Shown: positions 25,125 to 33,988, counted from the stretch's first letter. The stretch: DNA of 40,167 nt from Acidithiobacillus concretivorus (GCF_018853445.1 NZ_JABELD010000070.1:1-40167), one strand, 5' to 3'. Translations and numbers: made by a program. The notes: generated from the sequence alone by a model not told the origin.

Positions 25125-26121
25125 AGACCTCAGTGGCATGGATCGTAGTGCCATTCTTTTGTTGAGTCTCGGTGAAGATGAAGCTGCTGAAGTCATGCGC
25201 CATCTGGGGCCGCGAGAAGTGCAGAAGCTCGGCGCGGCAATGGCCCGGATGTCGCACATTTCCACGGACCAGGTACAGGTAGTTCTTTCGGATTTTCGCT
25301 CCCGACTGGAGCGCCAAACTTCTTTGGGAGTGGGCAGTGATCAGTATATTCGGGCCATGTTGACCAAGGCTCTGGGTGCGGATAAAGCGGGTAGTTTGAT
25401 TGATCGGATTCTTCATGGTGGTGATGCCAGTGGTCTGGAAAATCTGAAATGGATGGATGCCCGTTCCATAGCCGACTTGATCAAACTGGAACATCCCCAG
25501 GTGATTGCCATGATTTTTGCCTATATGGAGCCGGAGCAGACGGGAGAGGTCATTCATCACCTGCCTGATCGTCTGGTCAGTGAAGCCATGATGCGTCTGG
25601 CCAGCCTGGAAACGGTTCAGCCTGCTGCTATTCGTGAGTTGAATGAAATTCTGGAGGAACAAATTTCCGGTGAAGCGCAAAGTCTGCAGGTGGCCAGCCT
25701 GGGTGGACCAAAAGCGGCAGCTGATGTTCTGAACCGCCTGGAAACCAGTCTTTCATCCAGTATTCTCGACAATATGCGTGAGACCGATGATGAGTTGGCC
25801 GACAAGGTCCAGGAGAAAATGTTTGTCTTTGACGATCTGATCAAGCTGGATGACCGCAGTATGCAGGTGTTACTGCGTGAAATACCCTCGGATGGTTTTG
25901 TGACGGCATTAAAGGGCGCGAATGCCGCCTTGCGCGAAAAATTCTTTGCCAACATGTCCAAACGTGCGGCAGAAATGATGCGCGACGATCTGGAGGCAAA
26001 AGGTCCGGTGCGGGTTAGTGAGGTGGAAAGTAGTCAGAAGGCGATTTTGCAGATAGCGACTCGACTGGATGCCGCTGGTCAGCTCAGTCTGGGTGGTGGC
26101 AGCAGCGAGGCTATGTTGTGA
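25111..26121 (+). CDS. fliG: FliG, motor switch protein
   Basis: FliG (336 aa) is the rotor protein that couples to the stators and to FliM. I start at the ATG at 25111 (MSTSEDLSGMDRSAILLLSL); a longer open frame reads back into fliF out of its frame and is not FliG-like. Visible are the N-terminal FliF-binding domain, the middle domain with EHPQVIAMIFAYMEP, the MFVFDDLIKLDDRSMQVLLR region and the C-terminal charged helix (NMSKRAAEMMRDDLEAKGPV) that faces the stator. Length is standard. It overlaps fliF by 14 bases. Confidence 0.97.
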   Translation: MSTSEDLSGMDRSAILLLSLGEDEAAEVMRHLGPREVQKLGAAMARMSHISTDQVQVVLSDFRSRLERQTSLGVGSDQYIRAMLTKALGADKAGSLIDRILHGGDASGLENLKWMDARSIADLIKLEHPQVIAMIFAYMEPEQTGEVIHHLPDRLVSEAMMRLASLETVQPAAIRELNEILEEQISGEAQSLQVASLGGPKAAADVLNRLETSLSSSILDNMRETDDELADKVQEKMFVFDDLIKLDDRSMQVLLREIPSDGFVTALKGANAALREKFFANMSKRAAEMMRDDLEAKGPVRVSEVESSQKAILQIATRLDAAGQLSLGGGSSEAML

Positions 26122-26134
26122 TTGGACAGTCACT

Positions 26135-26887
26135 GTGAACAAGCGTGCGGAGATCATCTCCAGAGACAGCAGTGCGCAGGTGCAGCGCTGGCAATTGCCG
26201 GAAGTCAAAAATTTTTCGACAGCTTCCCAAGGTGGTATGGAGTCGTCCCCAGAAGCGGGCGAAACCCTTTCTGCTGCCGCCATCGCTTTACCAACTGCCG
26301 AACAGCTGCAGGCCATTTATGCGGAAAGTGAGCAGAAAGGACATGAACAGGGCTATCAGCAAGGTTATAAAGAAGGGCAGGCTGAAGGCTATAAAGAGGG
26401 ACTGGCCCGGGCTGAAGCTGAAAGACGTTCTTTGCAGGATATTCTGTCCGGTCTTTTTTCGCCCTTACAGGTCCTGGATGCGAGCGTTGAGCAATCTTTG
26501 CTGGCGCTGTCTCTGGAAATTGCCCGTCAGGTTATTCGTCACGAATTGCGGCTCCGCCCGGAAGTATTGCTGCCTTTGTTGAAGGAAGCGTTGCGTGCGG
26601 TACCTCTGCGGAGTGTCAACCCTGTTATCCGTTTGCATCCTGATGATGTGGATATGCTGCAGCGTCTGATGCCCGAACTTGCCGACCAGGGAGTGGACTT
26701 GCTTGCTGATGCCCAAATCGAAAGGGGTGGCGTCCTGGTTTCTGCAGGTCTGGATGATAATGCGGCCAGACCCGATCGCCGTTGGCAGGATCGTGATCTG
26801 GATCATGCGGCAACGCAGCTTGATTTGCGTCTTGAAAATCGCTGGCGTGCTGTCCTCGAACGCTTATTTGGCGAGCTTTCAGTATGA
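26135..26887 (+). CDS. fliH: FliH, export ATPase regulator
   Basis: FliH (250 aa from GTG 26135) binds the ATPase FliI and links it to the C ring and export gate. The central helix shows the family's Gly/Gln/Tyr pattern (EQGYQQGYKEGQAEGYKEGL, near residues 71-90), followed by the conserved C-terminal part (LALSLEIARQVIRHELRLRP, PVIRLHPDDVDMLQ, ERGGVLV). The start is uncertain. An open frame reaches back to 26069 inside fliG, but its extra residues (two Cys, Trp-rich) do not look like FliH. The GTG has only a weak ribosome site (GGAC), so translation may depend on coupling to fliG, which ends 13 bases earlier. The stop overlaps the fliI ATG by 4 bases. Confidence 0.9.
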   Translation: MNKRAEIISRDSSAQVQRWQLPEVKNFSTASQGGMESSPEAGETLSAAAIALPTAEQLQAIYAESEQKGHEQGYQQGYKEGQAEGYKEGLARAEAERRSLQDILSGLFSPLQVLDASVEQSLLALSLEIARQVIRHELRLRPEVLLPLLKEALRAVPLRSVNPVIRLHPDDVDMLQRLMPELADQGVDLLADAQIERGGVLVSAGLDDNAARPDRRWQDRDLDHAATQLDLRLENRWRAVLERLFGELSV

Positions 26888-28251
26888 TGCTGCGCTTTAC
26901 TGATCGTCAAAAATTGTGGGGAGATACCCTGAATCATTATACGCAAAGACTACCTGAAACCTTCCCCGCCTTGTTACCCAGTGGCCGCCTGGTGCGCATG
27001 GTGGGGCTGGTTCTGGAAGCGGAAGGGTTTGATGTGAGTGTGGGTACCCGCTGCCGGGTGGAAGCCAGCAATCAGCGTGGTATTGATGCCGAAGTAGTCG
27101 GTTTTCACAACGAAAAACTTCAGTTGATGGCTGCTGGTGATTTGCACGGAGTCAGGCCCGGTGCCCGGGTACAACCCTTGTCCGGAGAAGCGCAGGCGAG
27201 CGTCAGCGAACGTCTCCTGGGTCGCGTAGTGGATGGGCAGGGTCAGTTTCTGGATGGTCTTGGTCCGGTATCAGGACTCATCCGCGTGCCGCTCTTGGGG
27301 GTCAACATCAATCCCATGCAACGTGCCCCGGTTAAACGCCCCCTGGATGTTGGTGTGCGCGCCATCAATGCCTTGTTTACCATTGGTCGCGGGGCTCGTA
27401 TGGGGCTTTTTGCCGGGAGCGGCGTCGGCAAAAGTGTTTTGTTGGGTATGATGGCGCGACACACCGAAGCTGATGTGATTGTGGTGGGGCTGATTGGTGA
27501 ACGTGGTCGTGAAGTCAAAGAATTTATAGAAGATATTCTTGGTGCGCAGGGGCTGCGTCGTGCTGTCGTGGTCGCCGCGCCTGCCGATGTTCCGGCTTTG
27601 ACCCGAATTCGTGGCGCCCATCTGGCAACGGCTATAGCGGAATATTATCGTAGCCAGGGTAAGCATGTTTTGCTGCTCATGGATTCACTCACCCGATATG
27701 CCATGGCCCAAAGAGAAATTGCCCTGGCAGTAGGCGAACCACCCGCTGTGCGTGGTTATCCACCTTCCGTTTTTGCGCGGCTGCCGGCACTGGTGGAACG
27801 GGCGGGCAACGGTCCAGTGGGCGGTGGGAGTATTACCGCTTTCTATACCGTTTTAATGGAAGGGGATGACCAACAGGATCCCATTGCCGACAACGCCCGG
27901 GCAGTTCTTGACGGGCATTTGGTTTTGTCGCGTAGCCTGGCGGAACAGGGTCATTATCCGGCAATAGATCTGGAAGCCTCCATCAGTCGGGTCATGCCCA
28001 ATATTGTATCTTCTGCTCAGATCAATCAGTTGCATCGTCTAAAACGTCTTTACAGTCGTTATCGGGAACATCAGGATTTGATTGCGGTGGGCGCATATAC
28101 ACCGGGCATGGATCCATTGCTGGATCAGGCCGTACGTGCTTATCCGGCGATTCTGGGATTTCTCCGGCAGAATCAGCAGCAGTCCGTGTCTTTGGTGAGC
28201 AGTCAGGAGCAATTGGCGCAGATCATGACAACATATATGGAAGAGGGTTAG
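26884..28251 (+). CDS. fliI: FliI, flagellar export ATPase
   Basis: FliI (455 aa) is the F1-beta-like ATPase that prepares substrates for export at the membrane. It has Walker A at 178-184 (GSGVGKS), then VIVVGLIGERGREVKEFIED, the Walker B strand HVLLLMDSLTRYAMAQREIA, and the segments GEPPAVRGYPPSVFARLPAL, VERAGNGPVGGGSITAFYTV and YPAIDLEASISRVMPNIVS typical of FliI rather than F1 subunits. The ATG at 26884 overlaps the fliH stop; a second ATG follows at once at 26887, so the exact start may differ by one codon. Length is normal. fliJ follows after 6 bases. Confidence 0.97.
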   Translation: MMLRFTDRQKLWGDTLNHYTQRLPETFPALLPSGRLVRMVGLVLEAEGFDVSVGTRCRVEASNQRGIDAEVVGFHNEKLQLMAAGDLHGVRPGARVQPLSGEAQASVSERLLGRVVDGQGQFLDGLGPVSGLIRVPLLGVNINPMQRAPVKRPLDVGVRAINALFTIGRGARMGLFAGSGVGKSVLLGMMARHTEADVIVVGLIGERGREVKEFIEDILGAQGLRRAVVVAAPADVPALTRIRGAHLATAIAEYYRSQGKHVLLLMDSLTRYAMAQREIALAVGEPPAVRGYPPSVFARLPALVERAGNGPVGGGSITAFYTVLMEGDDQQDPIADNARAVLDGHLVLSRSLAEQGHYPAIDLEASISRVMPNIVSSAQINQLHRLKRLYSRYREHQDLIAVGAYTPGMDPLLDQAVRAYPAILGFLRQNQQQSVSLVSSQEQLAQIMTTYMEEG

Positions 28252-28257
28252 TTATAG

Positions 28258-28698
28258 ATGATGAGCCGCCAGAACGTCTTGTTATTTTTGCGGGAGGACG
28301 CTGATAAAAAACAGAAAGAAATTGCTATTCGTTTAGGGAAGCAGCGAAGTTTACTGAATGAAGTGCACCATAAGTTGCAACTCCTGGAAAATTATCTGCA
28401 GCAGTATCGAAATCAGGCGATTGCAGCCGAAACCTCAGGAATCCTCAGTAGGCAGGCTCTGGATACCCGCAATTTTATTCAACAACTGGAGCAGGTTTTG
28501 CAGATTCAAAAGGAAAATGCCCTACGTCAACAGCAAAGCGTGGCCCAAATCCAATCTGAATGGGCTTCTGCCCGTGCTCAGGAAAAAGGCTTTGCCGCTT
28601 TGGCACGGCGTATCGAGAGAGAACAACATGAGCTGGAATTACGCAAAATTCAGAAAGAGCTGGATGAATGGGCGAATCGTCGCCCCGGTTGTCAGTAA
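28258..28698 (+). CDS. fliJ: FliJ, export apparatus stalk
   Basis: FliJ (146 aa) is the coiled-coil stalk in the FliI ring, analogous to the F1 gamma subunit. The sequence is almost entirely helical and charged, with Gln/Glu/Lys/Arg-rich heptads (EDADKKQKEIAIRLGKQRSL, LHHKL-type repeats, ARRIEREQHELELRKIQKEL). Family identity at sequence level is low, so the call rests on coiled-coil character, length (~147 aa is standard) and position between fliI and fliK. Start ATGATGAGC at 28258. Confidence 0.93.
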   Translation: MMSRQNVLLFLREDADKKQKEIAIRLGKQRSLLNEVHHKLQLLENYLQQYRNQAIAAETSGILSRQALDTRNFIQQLEQVLQIQKENALRQQQSVAQIQSEWASARAQEKGFAALARRIEREQHELELRKIQKELDEWANRRPGCQ

Positions 28699-28700
28699 GC

Positions 28701-28716
28701 TGGTGTGGAATTTGCT
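28701..28716 (+). promoter_or_regulatory. Possible sigma-54 promoter before fliK
   Basis: TGGTGTGGAATTTGCT keeps the invariant GG and GC at the right spacing and has a perfect TTGCT -12 element, but the -24 element (TGGTGT) is weak. It lies in the 58-base gap between fliJ and fliK, ~40 bases before the fliK ATG. Such a site could start a fliK-fliM-fliN unit. Confidence 0.4.
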
Positions 28717-28756
28717 TGGGTTCTGTCTGAAACTTTTAAGCTGAGGATTTATCCGG

Positions 28757-30067
28757 ATGGCAGCTGTAAGCATCGTCAACCCTGTGTCTTCATCGGGCCT
28801 TGCCGCAAACCCCTTGGGTAAGGTCAGTACGCCAGCAGGTAATGAAAAGCCGGACAGCATAAAATTTGTTGCGCTTATGGCCAAACAACAATCCCGGGAA
28901 ACGCCGCCACAAAAGTCGCCTGAGCATACGCACCATGACCCGAATCCGAATAGGCTTTCGCCACCCTCTGCCGAAACCGTGCAGGCAGACGCGACGCCTT
29001 CTGTGCAATCCGTAAGCGGCAAAAGTTTGCCGCAGTCGCAGTCAAATCCTGGCGGTCAAAATGGATCAGTTGCCAAAGAGGGCGATCACAAAAAATCGAA
29101 GGATCAATCAGTCAATCCATCCACAAACATGACAGAAAATGCGTTGCTGCCAAGTGGGCTAATGCCTTTACCAGTCACCCTAGCGCCTGGTTCCAGTCAG
29201 GCGCTTTCGTCCGTTGACGTTTCTGGAGAGGGTAACGCTGCGGCTCATAGAAATGGTCTCGGGAATCAGTCAGCACAAGTCTCAGAAAATTCCATCTTGC
29301 GCCGATCTTCCCAATCGGGCCTCTTACAGTTAGCAGCGGCTGATCACGCGGTCACGGACAATCAATTAACTGCTTCAGTAGCGCATTCGGCCAATCAAGA
29401 TGGGTCATCCTCGCAAATTGTTGGACATTTTCTGCAAAATCTCGCACGGGCTTTCGCTGCGAGTTCGACTACAGGCGCGCAATCTGTCGCATCAAGTGCT
29501 TTCAGCAATTCCCGGGTCGATGCTTCCACACCATTATTGAAGACCGTTTCTGATTCGGGAGCCAGCCTTGCAGATAATAGTGCGCAGCCGTTACTGGCCA
29601 GCACGATTATGTTACCACCCGTTGCATCTACACCTTCTGCACAGGTTGTGGCAGCTCCGGTTGGTGCGAATCCGCAGTGGGGAGAAGCTCTGGGGCAGCA
29701 GGTGCAGTTTTTGTTGGGGCAGGGCATTCAACAGGCAACATTACAGCTCAATCCGCCGCATTTAGGTCCTCTGGAAGTGCATTTGGATATTCAGGCCAAT
29801 GGACAGGCCAATGCGACTTTTATATCGCCGCATCCGGAGGTTCTGCAAGCGATTAGCACGGCCATCCCACAGTTACAACAAAGCTTTGCCGCTGCGGGTA
29901 TGAGTCTTGGACAAGCCAATGTGGGTGCGGATGGTGGTGGACGGTTTTTTTCTAAAAATAGGCCAGCGCCGGCGGGCACTGTCAAATCCACGACCGAGCC
30001 GCTGGACAGTACTACGTCTTCCACTATTCTCAGAGTGCATTTGGGCCTGATCAATGCTTTTGCATGA
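28757..30067 (+). CDS. fliK: FliK, hook-length control protein
   Basis: FliK (436 aa) measures the hook and switches export from hook to filament substrates. The N-terminal ~300 residues are Ser/Pro/Gln-rich and disordered, as expected for the ruler part. The conserved C-terminal domain is clear: GANPQWGEALGQQVQFLLGQ, GIQQATLQLNPPHLGPLEVH, LDIQANGQANATFISPHPEV, then LQQSFAAAGMSLGQANV. The LNPPxLGxLEV motif is diagnostic. It has no cysteine. Start at ATG 28757, with AGGA 7-8 bases upstream. Confidence 0.95.
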   Translation: MAAVSIVNPVSSSGLAANPLGKVSTPAGNEKPDSIKFVALMAKQQSRETPPQKSPEHTHHDPNPNRLSPPSAETVQADATPSVQSVSGKSLPQSQSNPGGQNGSVAKEGDHKKSKDQSVNPSTNMTENALLPSGLMPLPVTLAPGSSQALSSVDVSGEGNAAAHRNGLGNQSAQVSENSILRRSSQSGLLQLAAADHAVTDNQLTASVAHSANQDGSSSQIVGHFLQNLARAFAASSTTGAQSVASSAFSNSRVDASTPLLKTVSDSGASLADNSAQPLLASTIMLPPVASTPSAQVVAAPVGANPQWGEALGQQVQFLLGQGIQQATLQLNPPHLGPLEVHLDIQANGQANATFISPHPEVLQAISTAIPQLQQSFAAAGMSLGQANVGADGGGRFFSKNRPAPAGTVKSTTEPLDSTTSSTILRVHLGLINAFA

Positions 30068-30105
30068 ATCTTGCAATGCCCTGACACTCCATATACGGTG
30101 ACGCC

Positions 30106-31119
30106 ATGGTACAGGATATTCTTTCTCAGGATGAAGTGGATGCTCTATTTAAGGGCATGTCAGATGGTGATGTCGAAACACAAGCAGAACCTGAGCCTGA
30201 TCCGGGCGGTGTTCGTCCCTATGATCTGGCGAATCAGGATCGGATTGTGCGTGGTCGAATGCCTACTTTGGAAGTGGTTAACGAACGCTTCGCACGATTA
30301 TGGCGGGTCAGTCTGTTTAATTTTCTCCGTCGTACGGCTGAAATTTCTGTGGGTCCGGTGCGCTTAATTAAATACAGTGAATTTATACGCAGATTGGTTG
30401 TTCCCAGTAATATCAATATTGTGCAAATTAAACCCTTGCGGGGATCCGCATTGTTTGTGTTTGATCCACGACTGATTTTTGCGGTAGTGGATAATTATTT
30501 TGGAGGAGATGGACGTTTTCATGCGCGTATTGAGGGGCGTGAATTCACGCCTCTGGAGCAAAGAATCATTAAACGACTGCTGGACCTGGCATTTAAAGAC
30601 TTCAAAAATGCCTGGACACCCGTAACCGAATTAAATCCGGAATTAACCCGTTCCGAGGTGAACCCGCAATTTGTCAGCATTGCCACGCCTACGGAAGTGG
30701 TGATTGTCAGTACATTCAATGTTGAACTGGAGTCGGGTAGTGGTACGTTTGAAATATGTCTGCCTTATGGGATGGTGGAACCCGTCCGCGATCAATTGAC
30801 CGCAGGAACGACTGCAGACCGTTCGGAAATAGATCGGCGTTGGGTACAATCTATGCAAGACGAAATGCAGGAAGCCTCCCTGGATATGGAAGTGCAATTT
30901 CTGCAGACTCAGCTGACGCTTAGGCAATTATTGGCGCTCCGTGATGGAGACATTATTCCTGTAGAAATGCCTGAGGAGGTTTTTGCTCAGGTGGATGGTA
31001 TCCCGATTTTCTCCGGGCGTTATGGGGTTTCTAACGGAAAAATTGCTGTGCAGTTGGAAAAACATTTATGTCCGGAAATGATTGTTGGGCAGACAGCTAT
31101 GGCAGCTATGGAGAACTAA
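30106..31119 (+). CDS. fliM: FliM, motor switch protein
   Basis: FliM (337 aa) forms the C ring and receives the chemotaxis signal. The N-terminus carries the CheY-P-binding motif (ILSQDEVDALFKGMSDG, residues ~5-21). The middle domain has PTLEVVNERFARLWRVSLFN, LRGSALFVFDPRLIFAVVDN and YFGGDGRF. The C-terminal domain is FliN-like (LQTQLTLRQLLALRDGDIIP, ending in the FSGRYGVSNGKIAVQLEK strand). Length is standard. fliN starts 3 bases later. The intact motif implies that the organism has chemotactic control of the motor. Confidence 0.97.
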   Translation: MVQDILSQDEVDALFKGMSDGDVETQAEPEPDPGGVRPYDLANQDRIVRGRMPTLEVVNERFARLWRVSLFNFLRRTAEISVGPVRLIKYSEFIRRLVVPSNINIVQIKPLRGSALFVFDPRLIFAVVDNYFGGDGRFHARIEGREFTPLEQRIIKRLLDLAFKDFKNAWTPVTELNPELTRSEVNPQFVSIATPTEVVIVSTFNVELESGSGTFEICLPYGMVEPVRDQLTAGTTADRSEIDRRWVQSMQDEMQEASLDMEVQFLQTQLTLRQLLALRDGDIIPVEMPEEVFAQVDGIPIFSGRYGVSNGKIAVQLEKHLCPEMIVGQTAMAAMEN

Positions 31120-31122
31120 AAG

Positions 31123-31647
31123 ATGGCTGAAGAACAGAATATTCCGGCGGCGTCTGCATCAGAGCCTGCTGACAATGCTCAGGCAGATGACATTATGGCC
31201 GATTGGGCAGCAGCAATGAGCGAACAGGAAGCTGCTGAAACTGGTGTTGAAAATAATTCCGAACCTGCTTCCGGAGTTGCAGAGGCTACTGCAGAGCAGG
31301 ATGTTGCTTCTTCAGCCGCATCTGCAAAAACAGCAACGCCCGTGCCAATGCCGGAATTGCAAGCGTCTCGATCGACGGGAACCCAGGCGCAAAATCTCGA
31401 CATGATACTGGATATTCCAGTAACGCTTTCGGTGGAATTGGGGAAAACCAAAATTCAGATTCGTAACTTGTTGCAGCTTGCCCAAGGTTCGGTGGTTGAG
31501 TTGGAACGCCTTGCCGGTGAACCCATGGATGTTCTGGTCAATGGTTATCTGATCGCCCAGGGCGAGGTCGTGCTGGTAAATGACAAATTTGGTATTCGTT
31601 TGACCGATATTGTCAGTCCTGCAGAGCGCGCCAAAAAATTGCGATGA
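31123..31647 (+). CDS. fliN: FliN, motor switch protein
   Basis: FliN (174 aa) lies at the base of the C ring, where it also docks FliH. The conserved C-terminal ~80 residues are present: MILDIPVTLSVELGKTKIQI, RNLLQLAQGSVVELERLAGE, PMDVLVNGYLIAQGEVVLVN and DKFGIRLTDIVS. The N-terminal ~85 residues are acidic, Ala/Glu-rich and probably disordered, longer than in E. coli FliN (137 aa) but similar to many other proteobacterial versions. It overlaps fliO by 4 bases. Confidence 0.96.
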   Translation: MAEEQNIPAASASEPADNAQADDIMADWAAAMSEQEAAETGVENNSEPASGVAEATAEQDVASSAASAKTATPVPMPELQASRSTGTQAQNLDMILDIPVTLSVELGKTKIQIRNLLQLAQGSVVELERLAGEPMDVLVNGYLIAQGEVVLVNDKFGIRLTDIVSPAERAKKLR

Positions 31648-32171
31648 AACGACTTTTTGAAACGCCAAAATTTTGGCTGATCTTCTGGATACTGTCAGGG
31701 TTCAGTCCTTTGGCCCAGGCGAGTACTCCCGCCGTAATGGAGACGGGCAGCCCTTTCTCATGGATGGCCATATTGCAGTTGTTCGCAGCCTTGTTGTTTG
31801 TATTAGCTGTATTTTTTGTGGTGATCTGGATGCTCAAACATTTCCAGCCGGGGGCAATGAATAATCCGGTTGCTGGACTCAAAATAGTGACATCCTTGCC
31901 TTTGGGTACGCGGGAACGTCTTTTGCTAGTACAGGTCGGAGAGCAGCAATTGCTACTCGGGGTAACACCAGCAGGTATTCATCTGTTGCATACCCTGGAG
32001 ACAGCGCTGCCGGATACGACCAGTAATTCAGCAACGGCTTTTGCCAGCTGGTTACGTACTGCGATGGAGAGGCGTAAGCAAGGAACATGGAGCCCAATCA
32101 CCCCAGCCCCCAAGGGAAATGTAAAAACCGGCGATCAACTTCCGCCTTCAGGAGATGCTTCACCGGACTGA
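31644..32171 (+). CDS. fliO: FliO, export gate assembly protein
   Basis: FliO (175 aa) helps assemble the FliP ring of the export gate. It starts with a basic, hydrophobic segment (MKRLFETPKFWLIFWILSGF, cleavage plausible after AQA near residue 26), has one transmembrane helix at about 40-64 (ILQLFAALLFVLAVFFVVIW), and then a short cytoplasmic domain with the FliO pattern (VTSLPLGTRERLLLVQVGEQ, QLLLGVTPAGIHLLHTLE). The C-terminal tail is variable. Its end overlaps the fliP coding region. Confidence 0.93.
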   Translation: MKRLFETPKFWLIFWILSGFSPLAQASTPAVMETGSPFSWMAILQLFAALLFVLAVFFVVIWMLKHFQPGAMNNPVAGLKIVTSLPLGTRERLLLVQVGEQQLLLGVTPAGIHLLHTLETALPDTTSNSATAFASWLRTAMERRKQGTWSPITPAPKGNVKTGDQLPPSGDASPD

Positions 32172-32881
32172 TGTTTTTTCTCTTGCCGGAAGTTGCCCTG
32201 GCCGGAGGACTCCCGGCCTTGACCGCAACGCCACAGGCTGGAGGCGCTACGGAGTACAGCCTCAGTATCCAAACCCTGATTTTCATGACCGTGCTGGTTT
32301 TTCTGCCAGCGATGTTGCTGATGATGACAGCATTCACCCGCATCATTATTGTGTTATCCCTGCTCAAACAAGCCCTTGGTTCTACCCAGATGCCTCCGAG
32401 TCAAATTATTGTCGGGCTTTCCCTGTTTTTGACGTTTTTTGTGATGGCTCCAGTTTTTCAGCAACTCAATACCCAGGCCCTGCAGCCATTAACCAAAAAC
32501 CAGATCAATCTCACCGAGGCCATGTCTCGTGCCGAAGGACCCCTGCGAACTTTTATGCTCTCCCAGACCCGACCGGACGACCTGGCGCTTTTTGTCAAAT
32601 TATCCGGACACAAGCAGTTGCAGGCACCTGCCGATACGCCCATGACTTTGCTTGTTCCGGCTTTTGTGACTTCCGAACTGAAAACCGGCTTTCAGATTGG
32701 TTTTCTGATCTTTATTCCTTTTGTCATCATTGATCTGGTCGTGGCAGCGGTACTGATGTCCATGGGAATGATGATGTTGTCACCCGTCACCATCTCTTTT
32801 CCTTTCAAGCTGATGCTTTTTGTGTTGATCAATGGCTGGGATCTGGTGATTGGTTCGCTGGTGCAAAGTTTTGTGCATTGA
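32087..32881 (+). CDS. fliP: FliP, export gate protein
   Basis: FliP (264 aa from ATG 32087) is the main ring subunit of the export gate, with a cleavable signal peptide and four transmembrane helices. Conserved parts are LLMMTAFTRIIIVLSLLKQA, LGLxLFLTFFVMAP-type sequence, FMLSQTRPDDLALFVKLSG, FVTSELKTGFQIGFLIFIPF and MMMLSPVTISFPFKLMLFVL. The start is debatable. ATG 32087 (after AAGGA) gives a basic stretch (FRRCF) before the hydrophobic core and LA/GG cleavage, but overlaps fliO by 85 bases. ATG 32171 (TGATG) avoids this, but would leave no basic residues in the signal peptide. I prefer the former. Confidence 0.93.
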   Translation: MEPNHPSPQGKCKNRRSTSAFRRCFTGLMFFLLPEVALAGGLPALTATPQAGGATEYSLSIQTLIFMTVLVFLPAMLLMMTAFTRIIIVLSLLKQALGSTQMPPSQIIVGLSLFLTFFVMAPVFQQLNTQALQPLTKNQINLTEAMSRAEGPLRTFMLSQTRPDDLALFVKLSGHKQLQAPADTPMTLLVPAFVTSELKTGFQIGFLIFIPFVIIDLVVAAVLMSMGMMMLSPVTISFPFKLMLFVLINGWDLVIGSLVQSFVH

Positions 32882-32893
32882 GGAGAACACATT

Positions 32894-33166
32894 ATGACTC
32901 CTGAAAGTGTTATTGATGTGGGGCAACAGGCCATCTGGACGACGCTCTTGCTGTCTGCTCCGCTCCTGGGTATTGCTCTGGTGGTCGGGGTGCTGGTCAG
33001 CATTTTCCAGGCGGCTACACAAATCAATGAAATGACCCTGAGTTTTGTTCCCAAGGTGATCGCCATGGGTTTGGTCATGGTTATTCTCGGACCCTGGATG
33101 TTGCATTTGATGATGGATTATACCATCCAGCTTTTTCATAGTATTCCGCATCTTATTGATCAATGA
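32894..33166 (+). CDS. fliQ: FliQ, export gate protein
   Basis: FliQ (90 aa) is a small two-helix membrane subunit of the export gate. Both membrane segments (WTTLLLSAPLLGIALVVGVL and VIAMGLVMVILGPWMLHLMM) and the conserved SIFQAATQINEMTLSFVPKV loop are visible. GAGGAG lies upstream of the ATG. Length is standard. It overlaps fliR by 4 bases. Confidence 0.97.
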   Translation: MTPESVIDVGQQAIWTTLLLSAPLLGIALVVGVLVSIFQAATQINEMTLSFVPKVIAMGLVMVILGPWMLHLMMDYTIQLFHSIPHLIDQ

Positions 33167-33954
33167 TTCACTTTACCAGCCTGCAATTAGAGCACTGGAT
33201 CGGCCTGGTATTCTGGCCTTTCGTACGGGTGCTGGCATTACTTTCTACTGCCCCGGTATTCAGTGCAACGCAAGTGCCTGTCCAGGTTCGGGTGGGCTTG
33301 GCTCTGCTTATCAGCGTGGCTATTGCCCCGGCATTGCCGGCCATGCCCGCCGTGCATTTCTTGAGTGGTGAAGGGGTAGTCCTCCTGATTCAGCAATTAT
33401 TAATTGGTTTTGGATTGGGTTTTGCCATTACTCTGATTTTTAGTGTGATCCAGTTTTCGGGTTCGGTGATCAGCCTGCAGATGGGGCTTGGTTTCAGCAG
33501 CTTTTTTGACCCTACTACCGGTGTGCAAGTCCCGACCTTGTCCAATTTTCTCAATTTGCTGGTACTGCTACTTTTCATGGGAATGAATGGACAATTGCTG
33601 GTACTCGCGACCTTGATGCGCAGCTTTACCTTGTTGCCGGTCAGCGCCAGCCTCAGCCTGAATCCCTCAACCTGGCATTTACTGGTAAGCGAAGGAGCCG
33701 TGATATTTTCCTTGGGCCTGGCCATTTCCACGCCGGTATTGGGTACATTAATACTGGTCAATATTGCCTTGGGGATATTGGGAAAGCTGGCTCCACAACT
33801 AAACATTTTCGTGATCGGCTTTCCGCTATTATTGGGGCTTGGACTGCTAGCCATCTATATATTCATGCCCGCCATGCAGATGCTGGTTGAACATTTGTTG
33901 AGCATGTCCATGAGTTTTGCCGGCAAAGCCATGTTGACGGCGGCACAGCCATGA
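33163..33954 (+). CDS. fliR: FliR, export gate protein
   Basis: FliR (263 aa) is the single-copy export gate subunit that caps the FliP/FliQ assembly. The protein is strongly hydrophobic, with about six membrane segments. Typical motifs are FWPFVRVLALLSTAPVFSAT, VPVQVRVGLALLISVAIAPA, QMGLGFSSFFDPTTGVQVPT and LGILGKLAPQLNIFVIGFPL. Start ATG 33163 overlaps the fliQ stop. A 34-base gap separates it from flhB. Confidence 0.97.
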   Translation: MIHFTSLQLEHWIGLVFWPFVRVLALLSTAPVFSATQVPVQVRVGLALLISVAIAPALPAMPAVHFLSGEGVVLLIQQLLIGFGLGFAITLIFSVIQFSGSVISLQMGLGFSSFFDPTTGVQVPTLSNFLNLLVLLLFMGMNGQLLVLATLMRSFTLLPVSASLSLNPSTWHLLVSEGAVIFSLGLAISTPVLGTLILVNIALGILGKLAPQLNIFVIGFPLLLGLGLLAIYIFMPAMQMLVEHLLSMSMSFAGKAMLTAAQP

Positions 33955-33988
33955 TGTTTCGGCCTCAGCGCATTGGCGAGGGCGTCTG

